Under the pieces are notes generated by a model, which was not told the origin of the DNA, made no database searches, and saw only the letters and a program-made list of their open reading frames with translations. Positions 34,130 to 44,354 of a stretch of 61,263 bases of DNA are shown piece after piece. Origin of the DNA: Butyrivibrio sp. CB08 (GTDB taxonomy: Bacteria; Bacillota; Clostridia; Lachnospirales; Lachnospiraceae); assembly GCF_003625485.1 (NCBI RefSeq), contig NZ_RAIR01000011.1:1-61263 (forward strand), written 5' to 3'. The position numbers and the translations under genes were made by a program. How positions within the stretch are numbered: the first letter of the stretch is position 1; each line of letters starts with the position of its first letter.

Positions 34130-34867
34130 ATGTCAGGACATTCAAAATTTGCAAACATCAAACACAAGAAAGAAAAGAATGATGCTGCAAAGGGCAAGAT
34201 TTTTACAATTATTGGTAGAGAGATCGCTGTTGCAGTTAAAGAAGGCGGACCGGACCCTGCCAACAACTTTAAGCTTGCACAGGTAATTGCCAAGGCTAAG
34301 GCTAACAACATGCCTAACGATACTATCGATCGTGGTATCAAAAAAGCTTCAGGCGCAGAAGGTAACGTTGATTACAAGAACATTACTTACGAAGGATATG
34401 GACCTGGCGGAACAGCTATTATCGTAGAGGCACTTACAGACAACCAGAACAGAACTGCATCTAACGTTAAGGCAGCATTTTCTAAGGGAAATGGTAATGT
34501 CGGAACACCTGGATGCGTATCATATATGTTTGACAACAAGGGTCAGATCCTTATCGACAAGGAAGAGTGCAGCATGTCATCTGATGATCTCATGATGCTG
34601 GTTCTTGACGCTGGTGCTGACGACTTTAATGAAGAGGAAGACAGCTACGAGATCCTCACAACACCTGACAATTTCCAGGCAGTTGTAGAAGCATTAAATG
34701 GCGAGAAGATCGTTCCTGCTTCTGCTGAGGTTACTATGATTCCTCAGAACTACGTAGCGGTAACAGATCCTGAGAACGTTAAGCTCCTTACAAGAATCCT
34801 TGATCTTCTTGATGAGGATGACGATGTTCAGGCTGTATATCACAACTGGGAAGAGCCAGAAGAATAA
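34130..34867 (+). CDS. yebC: YebC/PmpR family regulatory protein (TACO1-like)
   Basis: This 245-residue protein carries the family N-terminus SGHSKFANIKHKKEKNDAAKGK, the GGPDPANNFKLAQVIAKAKANNMP motif and the YEGYGPGG signature. The family binds nucleic acid or ribosomes. Members were described as transcriptional regulators, and more recent work ties several to translation of proline-rich stretches. It lies 22 nt after the CNNM gene with GAAAGGAAG upstream. Confidence 0.95.
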   Translation: MSGHSKFANIKHKKEKNDAAKGKIFTIIGREIAVAVKEGGPDPANNFKLAQVIAKAKANNMPNDTIDRGIKKASGAEGNVDYKNITYEGYGPGGTAIIVEALTDNQNRTASNVKAAFSKGNGNVGTPGCVSYMFDNKGQILIDKEECSMSSDDLMMLVLDAGADDFNEEEDSYEILTTPDNFQAVVEALNGEKIVPASAEVTMIPQNYVAVTDPENVKLLTRILDLLDEDDDVQAVYHNWEEPEE

Positions 34868-34893
34868 TCTAAAACTTTACGGGGGTCCTAAAA

Positions 34894-36606
34894 ATGAAAC
34901 TGAGGCGAAAATGGCCAGCAATATGCATCTGGGCAGTATTCCTACTTTTTGACATTGTGATGGTGGCAAGTTTATGTTTCTTTTTAGGACTTTTTCCGTC
35001 TGATAAAGCCCTGTATTATAGCGGCGGAATTGCGCTTTTAAGCGCTCTTATAATGTCTGTAGTCACCCTGCTTCTCAGTAAACTGAGCGATACCATTGAT
35101 TTTAAGGGACTGGGTGAAAAGACATTCTTTAACATTCTTTATTCAATTCTCATAGTTCTCTTAATTGCTGGCGGTGTTTACTACCGGATTGAGATCCTCT
35201 CATCCGCAACTGGTGATATTATCGGCAAGTACAGTCTCTATGAGAATGCCATGATCGGCGGACAAAATGTAACAGCGGAGTATGATCTTTTATCAATTCT
35301 TTACTCGACAATACTTAAAGGCATTTTGTTCTTCACAGGAAACATCATTTCTGTTCCATTCTTTTTCCAGATAGCATGCTTTACCATTTTCATGATATTC
35401 AGCTACTTTACTGTTAAAAAGCTTTTGGGAAGGGCTGCAGCTTTTGTTTACACAGCTTATGTTGCTTTTATGCCAATCTTTACCATAAGCTTTACAGGCC
35501 TTTCGCTTTCTACTGACTATCTGTTTATGGCTATGTTCAGTATTGAGTTCTTTATTGTAGCTCTTTACCTGGAAGGTTCCTACAAGGGGCTCTATACTTC
35601 ACCGGCCTATATGCTGTGGTATGCCTTTGTTGGAGCAGCAGTGGGCTTTATGGCCTATGTTGATGCCGGAACTATTATAATGATCCTTCCATTCCTTGTG
35701 GCAGTGCTGTTTCTTTATGGCAAGGATTACAGATATGATCTTGTAAGACTTGTATTTGTGATCATTGCGGCAGCTTTAATGTTCTTTGGAATGATAGCCC
35801 AGGAGAAGGGCTTTATGATGATGGATGTTCAACTTTCTAACTGGGCATCATATTACTTCCACAACCTCAACACCTTTAGCATGTTCTGGATCTACACAGA
35901 CCATAAGATACTGTACCTTATTACAGCTATCGCCATGTCTGGAGTTATTGTGGGATTTTGGAAGAATCGCATTTTTGAGAGAGTTTCACCATGGCTTTTG
36001 TCCATGCTATTTATCTTTGCCACAGTGCCATTTATGGGCGCAACCAGAATGAATACGCAGGCATTCGTGACAGTATATTATGCTTATATCCTTGGCTGCG
36101 TGGCATCACTTATCATCACTCCTGCAGATGAGGAAGGCGAGTTCGTTGCTCCAGCTCTTACTGATGAGGAGCTTGAAAAGATGGAGCAGATGTCAGAAGC
36201 GGCAGACGAGGAGCTTCCTGAAGAAGCTGAGGAACCTGCAGAGGAACCTGCAGCAGAAGAGCCTTCTGTTCCCGAGAACTTCACAACAGCTGAAATTGAA
36301 ACAACAGAGGAAGTTCATGTTGTTAAGCCAGAGCCCGTTATCCCTTACGAGCCTGAGCCTGTTCCTGAGCCAGAAGTGCCAAGGCAGCGCTTCATCCCTG
36401 AGGGAATGGTCCTTCCAGAGGACGACGAAGATGTGGATCTTACTCCACGCATGAAGATGCCGGAATTTACCGGCAAGATCAGCCTTGATGGCGGCGAGAA
36501 GCTTAAAGTTAAGGCAAAAGAGGAACCGGCACCTGAGCCTGTTCCAGAACCAGCAGACGATTTCGACATCGCGTTCACTGAGGGCGATGATTTTGATATT
36601 AAATAA
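34894..36606 (+). CDS. Polytopic membrane protein with Pro/Glu-rich cytoplasmic tail
   Basis: This 570-residue protein has about twelve transmembrane segments to about residue 410, with an extracellular-type loop after the third (YYRIEILSSATGD...AEYDLLSI). The pattern recalls GT39/PMT-like glycosyltransferases, but I could not identify a catalytic Asp-Glu motif with confidence. Residues about 415-570 are a disordered, Glu/Pro-rich tail with many PEPVPEPE-like units. Function is unknown. It is 26 nt after yebC and 20 nt before the M16 peptidase gene, so co-transcription is likely. Confidence 0.65.
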   Translation: MKLRRKWPAICIWAVFLLFDIVMVASLCFFLGLFPSDKALYYSGGIALLSALIMSVVTLLLSKLSDTIDFKGLGEKTFFNILYSILIVLLIAGGVYYRIEILSSATGDIIGKYSLYENAMIGGQNVTAEYDLLSILYSTILKGILFFTGNIISVPFFFQIACFTIFMIFSYFTVKKLLGRAAAFVYTAYVAFMPIFTISFTGLSLSTDYLFMAMFSIEFFIVALYLEGSYKGLYTSPAYMLWYAFVGAAVGFMAYVDAGTIIMILPFLVAVLFLYGKDYRYDLVRLVFVIIAAALMFFGMIAQEKGFMMMDVQLSNWASYYFHNLNTFSMFWIYTDHKILYLITAIAMSGVIVGFWKNRIFERVSPWLLSMLFIFATVPFMGATRMNTQAFVTVYYAYILGCVASLIITPADEEGEFVAPALTDEELEKMEQMSEAADEELPEEAEEPAEEPAAEEPSVPENFTTAEIETTEEVHVVKPEPVIPYEPEPVPEPEVPRQRFIPEGMVLPEDDEDVDLTPRMKMPEFTGKISLDGGEKLKVKAKEEPAPEPVPEPADDFDIAFTEGDDFDIK

Positions 36607-36626
36607 ACCTAGGAGAATACCACTAC

Positions 36627-39557
36627 ATGAGATTAGAAGAACTTTCTTCATATGAGATTATTGAAAGACGCAGGATTGAGGACCTCAATTCCGAGAGCTT
36701 TCTTATGAGGCATAAAAAGACCGGAGCGAGAGTAGCTCTTTTGTCCAACGACGAAGAGAACAAGGTCTTCTCAATTGGCTTTAGAACACCACCCAAGAAC
36801 TCCACAGGTGTAGCTCACATCATCGAGCACACAGTTCTTTGTGGTTCCAAGAACTTCCCTGTTAAGGACCCATTTGTTGAACTGGTAAAGGGTTCCCTTA
36901 ACACTTTCCTCAACGCAATGACATACCCTGACAAGACCGTGTATCCTGTTGCCAGCTGCAATGACGCTGACTTCCAGAATCTGATGCACGTTTATCTTGA
37001 TGCGGTATTTTATCCAAATATCTACAAGACTGACAAGATCTTCAAGCAGGAAGGCTGGCACTATGAGATGGAGGATGAGTCATCAGATCTTACCATCAAC
37101 GGTGTTGTTTACAACGAGATGAAGGGTGCTTTTTCTTCTGCGGATGATGTGCTCACAAGAGAGATCATGAATTCTCTTTACCCTGACATCACTTATGGAA
37201 TCGAGTCAGGCGGAGACCCTGATGTTATCCCAGAGCTTACATATGAAGAGTATCTTGATTTCCACAGAAGCTACTATCATCCATCAAACAGCTATATCTA
37301 CATGTACGGCAATATGGACATGGCAGAGAAGCTTGATTACATCGACAAGAACTACTTATCCAAGTTTGATCGTATTGATGTTGATTCAAGGATCGGCGTT
37401 CAGAAGGCCTTTGAAGAGCCAAGGCTTGTGAAAAAAGCTTATCCCGTTCTTCCAGAGGATGAGATCAAAAAGAACACCTATCTGTCCTATAACTGCAGCG
37501 TAGGCTCAACTCTCGATAAGAAGCTCTACATTGCCTTTGATATTCTTGACTACGCCCTTTGCTCTGCACCTGGAGCACCTATCAAGAAGGCTCTTATCGA
37601 CAAGGGAATAGGTCAGGATGTTTACAGCGACTACGACAACGGCATTCAGCAGCCTATTTTCTCCATTGTTGCCAAGAACGCCGATTCAGACCAAAAGGAC
37701 GAGTTCGTTAAGACTATCAGGGAGGTCCTTCAGGAGCAGGTAGAAAAGGGAATTGATAAGAAATCTCTTTTGGCTGGTCTTTCATATGACGAGTTCAAGT
37801 ACAGAGAGGCTGACTTTGGAAGATTCCCTAAGGGACTACTCTATGGCCTTCAGGTATTTGACAGCTGGCTCTATGACGACAACTCTCCATGGCTCAACGT
37901 GGAGGCTAATGATACCTTTGCTCAGCTCAAGAAAGAGGCAGAGGGCAGATACTTTGAGGACCTTGTTCAGAAGTACCTGCTTGATAACCCTCACAGAACT
38001 GTAGTTATGCTTGAACCCAAGCAGGGACTTACAGAGGAAAAGGACGAGGCACTTAAGAATAAGCTTAAGTCCTATAGAGATTCTCTTTCAGAAGAGGAGA
38101 TCAAAACTATTGTTAAGGAGACTAAGGAACTTCGTGAGTTCCAGGATGCAGAGGATGCTCCTGAGGACCTTGCCAAGATTCCGCTTCTTACTCTTGCTGA
38201 TATGAAGAAGGAGTCAGAGAAGTTCATCTATGAGCTAAGGGATGCTGCGGGCACGAAAGTTCTTTTCCATGACATCTTCACAAATGGAATCGCCTATATC
38301 AGCTTCGTGTTTGATATGCAGACCCTTGACCCAGAGCTTCTTCCATACGCTTCATCTCTTAAGAAGGTTCTTGGAATGCTCAACACCGAGAACTACGAGT
38401 ATGGCGACCTCTACAATGAGATCAACATAAGGACCGGCGGAATCAGCGGAGCTATCAGCACCTACACAGATTCTCAGGATGTGAAGACGTTCCAGACCAA
38501 GTTTGAGATCAGCGTCAAGGTTCTTCATGAGAATATGAACTACGCCTTTGACCTGGTAAAAGAGATCCTGACAAAGACTAAGTTTGACGACGTAAACAGG
38601 CTCAAGGAGATCTTCTCTGAGCAGTATGCACGCCTTCAGTCTGACCTTGCTTCCTCAGGACATCAGAGCGCAGCTCTTCGTGCAATGGGATACGTTTCAC
38701 CAGCTGCATCTGTTTCAGACTCTACCAGCGGAATCGGATACTTCAGACACCTTGAGAAGATCCTTAAGGCCCTTGATACAGAGGACGGGGCAAAAGAGCT
38801 TATCGCTACATTAAAGAGCCTCTGCAAGCTGATCTTCAGACCAGAGAACCTTCTTGTGGACATCACAGGAACCGAGAAGGAATACGCTGGAATCGAGGAT
38901 GAGACTAAAAAGTTTGTACCTTCTCTTTATACTGATGAGGTTAAGAAGGGAAGTCTTGATATCACTACTGTTAAGAAGAACGAAGGCTTTAAGACAGCCG
39001 GACAGGTTCAGTATGTCTGCAGAGCCGGAAACTTCGCAAGCAAGGGCTTTAAGTACAGCGGAGCTTTGAGAGTCCTCAAAGTCATGATGAGCTACGACTA
39101 TTTATGGAAGTTCATCAGAGTTCAGGGCGGAGCGTACGGATGTATGAGCAGCTTTGCCAAGAACGGAGACGCGGCCTTTGTGACCTACAGAGATCCTAAC
39201 CTTAAGAACAGTATCGATGTATTTGAAAAGGCAGCTGACTATCTTGAGAGCTTTGATGACGATGACAGAGCTATCCTTCAGTACATCATCGGAGCTATCT
39301 CAGATCTTGATACACCTAAGACACCTTCAGCTAAGGGATCTTACGGACTTACTGCATATCTGTGCAACGCCAAGATGGAGAACATCCAGAAGAACAGGGA
39401 TGAGCTTCTTGCTACAACCAAGGAGACCATCAGGGGACTTGCCGAGTACGTCAAGGCCTTTATGTCAGATGAGTGCCTGTGCGTAATCGGATCAGCAGAG
39501 AAGATCGAAGAGAGCAGTGACCTCTTTGATAACGTAGAGCAGCTTATTGGCCGCTAA
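36627..39557 (+). CDS. M16C family zinc metallopeptidase (presequence protease-like)
   Basis: This 976-residue protein has the inverted zinc motif HxxEH in AHIIEHTVLCGSKNFPV (about residue 55-60) and the downstream glutamate in VYNEMKGAFSS. These are followed by three further M16-fold repeats, giving the four-domain clamshell of the M16C/PreP type. Such enzymes degrade unfolded peptides in an enclosed chamber. No signal peptide is seen, so it acts in the cytosol. Length fits the family (about 970-1000). Confidence 0.93.
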   Translation: MRLEELSSYEIIERRRIEDLNSESFLMRHKKTGARVALLSNDEENKVFSIGFRTPPKNSTGVAHIIEHTVLCGSKNFPVKDPFVELVKGSLNTFLNAMTYPDKTVYPVASCNDADFQNLMHVYLDAVFYPNIYKTDKIFKQEGWHYEMEDESSDLTINGVVYNEMKGAFSSADDVLTREIMNSLYPDITYGIESGGDPDVIPELTYEEYLDFHRSYYHPSNSYIYMYGNMDMAEKLDYIDKNYLSKFDRIDVDSRIGVQKAFEEPRLVKKAYPVLPEDEIKKNTYLSYNCSVGSTLDKKLYIAFDILDYALCSAPGAPIKKALIDKGIGQDVYSDYDNGIQQPIFSIVAKNADSDQKDEFVKTIREVLQEQVEKGIDKKSLLAGLSYDEFKYREADFGRFPKGLLYGLQVFDSWLYDDNSPWLNVEANDTFAQLKKEAEGRYFEDLVQKYLLDNPHRTVVMLEPKQGLTEEKDEALKNKLKSYRDSLSEEEIKTIVKETKELREFQDAEDAPEDLAKIPLLTLADMKKESEKFIYELRDAAGTKVLFHDIFTNGIAYISFVFDMQTLDPELLPYASSLKKVLGMLNTENYEYGDLYNEINIRTGGISGAISTYTDSQDVKTFQTKFEISVKVLHENMNYAFDLVKEILTKTKFDDVNRLKEIFSEQYARLQSDLASSGHQSAALRAMGYVSPAASVSDSTSGIGYFRHLEKILKALDTEDGAKELIATLKSLCKLIFRPENLLVDITGTEKEYAGIEDETKKFVPSLYTDEVKKGSLDITTVKKNEGFKTAGQVQYVCRAGNFASKGFKYSGALRVLKVMMSYDYLWKFIRVQGGAYGCMSSFAKNGDAAFVTYRDPNLKNSIDVFEKAADYLESFDDDDRAILQYIIGAISDLDTPKTPSAKGSYGLTAYLCNAKMENIQKNRDELLATTKETIRGLAEYVKAFMSDECLCVIGSAEKIEESSDLFDNVEQLIGR

Positions 39558-39596
39558 GTAAGCCTGATATTTTCTGGCAAACGGGGAGGAAATGTT

Positions 39597-40616
39597 ATGA
39601 AAAAGAGATTTATGCCTGGTAAGGTACTGGCAGCTATTTTGGGAACAGCACTTGTCATTGCAGGATGCGGAAGCTCAGGTGCTACTTCAGATTTTGCAAA
39701 GAGCGCTGTTGATACAGCAGAGTACGGAGTTTATGAAGAAGCAGCTATGGCTGATGAAGCTGGCGGCTCCTTTGAAAATGGCGGCGAAACAGTAGCTGAC
39801 ACAAGCCGTAAGCTCATCACAACAGTTAATCTTACTGCCGAGACAGAAGACCTTACAGTAACCATGACAAACGTGGAAAAGAAGGTTTCAGAGCTTGGCG
39901 GATATATCGAATCCAGCAACATATACAACGGAGCCAGCTATTCTGGATATTCAAGCTCAAGAAGTGCAGACCTTACAGTAAGGATCCCTGCAAAGAACCT
40001 TGATGCATTTGTTGATTCAATTGAAGGAAGCAACAATATCACGAGGAAGTCTGTTAACGTTGAAGATATCACTCTTTCATATGTAGATACGCAGTCCAAG
40101 AAGAATGCACTTAAGACTGAGGAAACAAGACTTCTTGAGATCCTTAAGTCTGCAGAGACAGTAGAGGACCTTGTGACCATCGAGGATAAGCTTGCTGATG
40201 TCAGATACCAGCTTGAGAGCATCGAGTCTCAGCTTCGTAGCTACGACAACCTGGTAGATTACAGCACTGTATACCTTAGCATCGAAGAGGTGGCAAGATT
40301 TACTCCGGTTGAAAAGGAAAATGCCTTTAGCAGAATGGGCAAGGGATTCATGGAGAACTTATCCGATGTTGGAGAAGCTATCGTAGAGTTCTTCGTATGG
40401 GTGGTTTCACACCTTCCTTCAATCATTCTGTTTGTTCTTGTGATCGTGGTTATCATTGTGATCATCAAGAAGGCAGATGCAGCCAGCAAAAAGAAACGCA
40501 TGAAGAGAATGGCAATGATGCAGCAGCCTGTAATGAATCAGCCTGTTATGCCAAACCCGGTAAACAATGTGAACACTCCTGCAGGTCAGGAAAAAGGACA
40601 AGATGGAAATAAGTAA
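39597..40616 (+). CDS. DUF4349 lipoprotein with C-terminal membrane anchor
   Basis: This 339-residue protein has a lipoprotein signal with lipobox VIAGC (Cys about 23). A DUF4349-like ectodomain (about 65-245) contains RKLITTVNLTAETEDL, ELGGYIESSN and a coiled-coil pair of helices. One transmembrane helix (about 262-290) precedes a basic, Met/Pro/Asn-rich cytoplasmic tail. Function of DUF4349 proteins is unknown. The last 14 bases overlap the era start, implying translational coupling. Confidence 0.85.
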   Translation: MKKRFMPGKVLAAILGTALVIAGCGSSGATSDFAKSAVDTAEYGVYEEAAMADEAGGSFENGGETVADTSRKLITTVNLTAETEDLTVTMTNVEKKVSELGGYIESSNIYNGASYSGYSSSRSADLTVRIPAKNLDAFVDSIEGSNNITRKSVNVEDITLSYVDTQSKKNALKTEETRLLEILKSAETVEDLVTIEDKLADVRYQLESIESQLRSYDNLVDYSTVYLSIEEVARFTPVEKENAFSRMGKGFMENLSDVGEAIVEFFVWVVSHLPSIILFVLVIVVIIVIIKKADAASKKKRMKRMAMMQQPVMNQPVMPNPVNNVNTPAGQEKGQDGNK

Positions 40617-41520
40617 TAGTTTTAAGACAGGTTTTATAACCCTTATAGGACGCCCAAATGTAGGTAAGTCAACTCTGATGAACCACCTAATTGGGCAGAA
40701 GATAGCAATAACTTCTAATAAGCCTCAGACCACCAGAAACAGGATCCTTACAGTCTATACTGACGATGAGTGCCAGATGATCTTCCTTGATACTCCTGGC
40801 ATTCAGAACACCAAAAACAAGCTTGGTGAGTATATGACCAAGGCAGCCAAGAGCACTATCTCTGAGGTGGATGTGGTACTGTGGCTTGTGGAGCCAAGCA
40901 CTTATATCGGAGAAGTTGAGAAGTCCATAGCAGAGGACCTTCGTTCCTGTAAGAGCCCTGTTATCCTTGTTATCAACAAAATCGACACGGTATCTGAGGA
41001 GAGCCTTTCAAAGTTTGAAGAGGCCTACAAGAAGGAGATGGACTTTGCAAAGGTTGTTCGCGTAGCAGCTCTTAAGGGTCAGAACATCGATGAGGTGATG
41101 GGAGCCATCAAGCAGTTCCTTCCCTATGGACCTCCATTCTACGACGAGGACACCATTACTGATCAGCCAGAGAGGCAGATCGCAGCAGAGATCATCAGGG
41201 AAAAAGCCCTGCGCCTGCTTAGAGACGAGGTTCCCCATGGAATCGCTGTCACTATCGAGAAGATGAGGGAAAGAGAAGATAATCCGGACCTCATGGACAT
41301 AGAAGCCACCATAATCTGTGAGAGAGATTCCCACAAGGGCATTGTTATTGGTAAGGGTGGCACAATGCTCAAAAAGATCGGGTCAGCCGCAAGAAAAGAT
41401 ATTGAAGAGATGGTTGAATGTCAGGTCAATCTGCAGCTTTTTGTTAAAGTCAGAAGAGACTGGAGAGATGACAAGAACCAGCTTAAGAACTTTGGCTACG
41501 ACTCCAGAGATTTCAAGTAG
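40603..41520 (+). CDS. era: GTPase Era
   Basis: This 305-residue protein has G1 GRPNVGKSTLMNHL, the switch region SNKPQTTRNRI, DTPGIQNTKNKLG, NKID, and a C-terminal KH domain (IICERDSHKGIVIGKGGTMLKKIG). Era binds the 3' end of 16S rRNA and assists small-subunit assembly. It is followed 8 nt later by recO, a gene order common in Firmicutes. Confidence 0.98.
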   Translation: MEISNSFKTGFITLIGRPNVGKSTLMNHLIGQKIAITSNKPQTTRNRILTVYTDDECQMIFLDTPGIQNTKNKLGEYMTKAAKSTISEVDVVLWLVEPSTYIGEVEKSIAEDLRSCKSPVILVINKIDTVSEESLSKFEEAYKKEMDFAKVVRVAALKGQNIDEVMGAIKQFLPYGPPFYDEDTITDQPERQIAAEIIREKALRLLRDEVPHGIAVTIEKMREREDNPDLMDIEATIICERDSHKGIVIGKGGTMLKKIGSAARKDIEEMVECQVNLQLFVKVRRDWRDDKNQLKNFGYDSRDFK

Positions 41521-41528
41521 GAGCTTAG

Positions 41529-42188
41529 ATGCAGGATTTTGTTTCTGTAAGAGGAATAGTTTTAAAGCATACCCCAAGCGGGGACTACGACTGGGTTGCC
41601 ACAATCTTTACTGCTGACAGGGGCAAGATAACAGCCTTTGCCAAGAGTGCAAGAAAGCCAGGCAATAAGCTCTCTGGTTGTGTTGAACCCTTCTGTTTTG
41701 GAACCTTTAAACTCTTTGTTGGAAAGAGTTCTTACAATATTATTGAAGCGGATATTGAGAATTACTTTGAGGGCTTTCGATCAGACCTTGAGGGAGCCTG
41801 CTTTGGAACTTACCTTCTGGAAATAGCATCCTACTATACAAGAGAGAACAACGAAGACGTAGAGCTTCTTAATCTTTTGTACCTATCGCTACGAGCTCTT
41901 TTAAACAGCTCCATTCCAAACAGCCTGGTCAGATGCATATTTGAACTGAGGGCACTTATTATAGAAGGAGAATACCCTGGAGCTCCTGATGGCATAGAGC
42001 TTTCAGACTCAGCAAGATACGCTCTTTCCTTTATAGAGACAACACCTCTTGAAAAGCTCTTTACCTTTAATCTCAAGGAAGAAGCCCTTTCTGAGCTCGC
42101 CAAGGTCACAAGGCTCTATAGAAATAAGTTTATTGACCGGCCACTTAGGAGCGCAGAGATGCTAGAGGGCTTTGATGCTTTCTATTGA
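41529..42188 (+). CDS. recO: DNA repair protein RecO
   Basis: This 219-residue protein has an N-terminal OB-fold with the RecO pattern (VSVRGIVLKHTPSGDYDWVAT, FTADRGKITAFAKSARKPGN) and a helical C-terminal domain. It is shorter than usual (about 240-255), and the CxxC zinc-binding segment found in many RecO proteins is not visible. It loads RecA onto SSB-coated DNA with RecR. The era-recO arrangement supports the call. Confidence 0.9.
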   Translation: MQDFVSVRGIVLKHTPSGDYDWVATIFTADRGKITAFAKSARKPGNKLSGCVEPFCFGTFKLFVGKSSYNIIEADIENYFEGFRSDLEGACFGTYLLEIASYYTRENNEDVELLNLLYLSLRALLNSSIPNSLVRCIFELRALIIEGEYPGAPDGIELSDSARYALSFIETTPLEKLFTFNLKEEALSELAKVTRLYRNKFIDRPLRSAEMLEGFDAFY

Positions 42189-42238
42189 AAAAGAAAAATG
42201 ATTTGGATATAATTACCTTGTTTGTGAGGTGGAAGATT

Positions 42239-42877
42239 TTGGGTTTTTATAGTAAAACAGCCGCAAAAGGCTCTTTTAATAAAATAGCAGTGGCAGGAAG
42301 TGCGGCCATTATCGGCGCACTTGTTTTGTGTGGATGTGGTCAGTCAAAAGAGAACGTATCCACAATGACAATTGATTCAGAAGGCAAGGTTTCATACGTT
42401 ATCTTCGAGGACTTCTCGGAGGATTACTACAATATAGATGAACTTTCCCAAATGGCTGAAAAAGAGATAGCTGAGTATAACTCAGAGTATATAAGCCCCA
42501 AGATAGCTCTTGAGGGAACAGAACTCATAGAGGTAGAAGAGAGTACTCCTATTGTTAAGATGGCTCTTACCTTTGACAGCTACTCCGATTTCTCTAACTT
42601 TAATCAGGAATCTCTTTTCTATGGAACTGTAAAAGAGGCAAGAGAAGAGGGATATACAATATCCACTGGTCTTGTGGATGGCAAGGGAGAAAAACTTCCT
42701 GATTCCTACCTTGAGGATCATCAGGACAGGCATATAGTCATTACCAATGACAGAGCACATATCAAAACCCCATATAATATAGAATACATGTCAAACGGGG
42801 TTAATCTAAATGGCAAAAAAGAGGCTGAAGTTTCAGCGGTTACAGCAGATACTGTTCAGCTCCTTCTTTCAAAATAA
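42239..42877 (+). CDS. Small lipoprotein of unknown function
   Basis: This protein of about 212 residues has a lipoprotein signal peptide with a hydrophobic core ([15 protein letters not shown]) and lipobox LCGC (Cys33). A compact acidic extracellular domain without recognised motifs follows. The TTG at 42239 is preferred because GAGGTGG lies about 6 nt upstream and gives a normal signal peptide. A TTG at 42185 overlapping the recO stop would add 18 residues. It sits between recO and glyS and is probably co-transcribed with both. Confidence 0.6.
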   Translation: MGFYSKTAAKGSFNKIAVAGSAAIIGALVLCGCGQSKENVSTMTIDSEGKVSYVIFEDFSEDYYNIDELSQMAEKEIAEYNSEYISPKIALEGTELIEVEESTPIVKMALTFDSYSDFSNFNQESLFYGTVKEAREEGYTISTGLVDGKGEKLPDSYLEDHQDRHIVITNDRAHIKTPYNIEYMSNGVNLNGKKEAEVSAVTADTVQLLLSK

Positions 42878-42900
42878 GAAATAATTATAGAGAGGATTAT

Positions 42901-44316
42901 TTGATCATGGAAAAATCAGCTAAGACAATGGATAAAATAGTTGCGCTGGCAAAGGCGAGAGGATTTGTTTATCCTGGTTCAGAAATTTACGGCGGTCTTG
43001 CAAACACTTGGGATTACGGTAATCTCGGCGTTGAGTTCAAGAACAACGTTAAGAAAGCATGGTGGCAGAAGTTTGTGCAGGAGTGCCCACACAACGTAGG
43101 CGTTGACTGCGCAATTCTTATGAACCCACAGACATGGATCGCATCAGGACATCTTGGCGGATTTTCCGATCCTCTTATGGATTGTAAGGAGTGTCACGAG
43201 AGATTCAGAGCTGACAAGATCATCGAGGATTTTGCAGCTGAGAACAATATCGAGCTTGAGTCATCTGTAGACGGATGGTCTCACGAGGAGATGGAGAACT
43301 TCATTAAGGAGCACAATATTCCATGTCCTTCATGTGGCAAGCACAACTTCACAAGCATCAGAGAGTTCAACCTGATGTTCAAGACTTTCCAGGGTGTTAC
43401 AGAGGATGCCAAGGACACAGTTTACCTTCGTCCTGAGACAGCACAAGGTATCTTCGTAAACTTCAAGAACGTTCAGCGTACATCAAGAAAGAAGGTTCCA
43501 TTTGGAATCTGCCAGGTTGGTAAGAGCTTCCGTAACGAGATCACACCTGGTAACTTCACATTCCGTACAAGAGAGTTTGAGCAGATGGAGCTTGAGTTCT
43601 TCTGCAAGCCTGGAACACAGACTGAGTGGTTCGAGTACTGGAGAAAGTTCTGCTACGAGTGGCTACTTAGCCTTGGTATCGACAAGGAGAACCTCCGTCT
43701 TCGTGACCATGATCCAGAAGAGCTTTCATTCTACTCAGATCACACAACAGATATCGAGTATGCATTCCCATTCACAGACTGGGGCGAGCTCTGGGGAATC
43801 GCATCAAGAACTAACTATGACCTTACACGTCATCAGGAGACATCTGGTGAGCCTATGGATTACTTCGATGACGAGACCAATGAGAAATACATCCCTTACG
43901 TTGTTGAGCCATCACTTGGTGCAGACCGTGTAACGCTTGCATTCCTTTGCGAGGCTTATGACGAGGAGAACATCGGAACAGAGGACAAGCCTGACATGCG
44001 TACAGTGCTTCATTTCCACCCAGCACTTGCACCAGTTAAGATCGGTATCCTTCCTCTTTCCAAGAAGCTCAACGAGGGTGCTGAGAAGATCTATGCTCAG
44101 CTTTCCAAGAAGTACAACTGCGAGTTTGATGACAGAGGAAACATCGGAAAGAGATATCGTCGTCAGGACGAGATCGGAACTCCATTCTGCATCACATACG
44201 ACTTTGATTCTGAGACAGACAACAAGGTTACAGTAAGATTCAGAGACAGCATGGAGCAGGAGAGAATTGCTATCGATGAGCTTGATGCTTACTTTGCTGA
44301 CAAGTTCGATTTCTGA
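42901..44316 (+). CDS. glyS: Glycyl-tRNA synthetase (dimeric class II type)
   Basis: This 471-residue class II synthetase of the single-chain type has [17 protein letters not shown], motif 2 [24 protein letters not shown], motif 3 near [14 protein letters not shown], and a C-terminal anticodon-binding domain. It charges tRNA-Gly. The alpha2beta2 type is not used here. TTG at 42901 has AGAGGA at good distance; ATG at 42907 is the alternative. Confidence 0.97.
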   Translation: MIMEKSAKTMDKIVALAKARGFVYPGSEIYGGLANTWDYGNLGVEFKNNVKKAWWQKFVQECPHNVGVDCAILMNPQTWIASGHLGGFSDPLMDCKECHERFRADKIIEDFAAENNIELESSVDGWSHEEMENFIKEHNIPCPSCGKHNFTSIREFNLMFKTFQGVTEDAKDTVYLRPETAQGIFVNFKNVQRTSRKKVPFGICQVGKSFRNEITPGNFTFRTREFEQMELEFFCKPGTQTEWFEYWRKFCYEWLLSLGIDKENLRLRDHDPEELSFYSDHTTDIEYAFPFTDWGELWGIASRTNYDLTRHQETSGEPMDYFDDETNEKYIPYVVEPSLGADRVTLAFLCEAYDEENIGTEDKPDMRTVLHFHPALAPVKIGILPLSKKLNEGAEKIYAQLSKKYNCEFDDRGNIGKRYRRQDEIGTPFCITYDFDSETDNKVTVRFRDSMEQERIAIDELDAYFADKFDF

Positions 44317-44354
44317 TTTGAACTACTAGATTTATAGATGGGAGATTTGTATTA

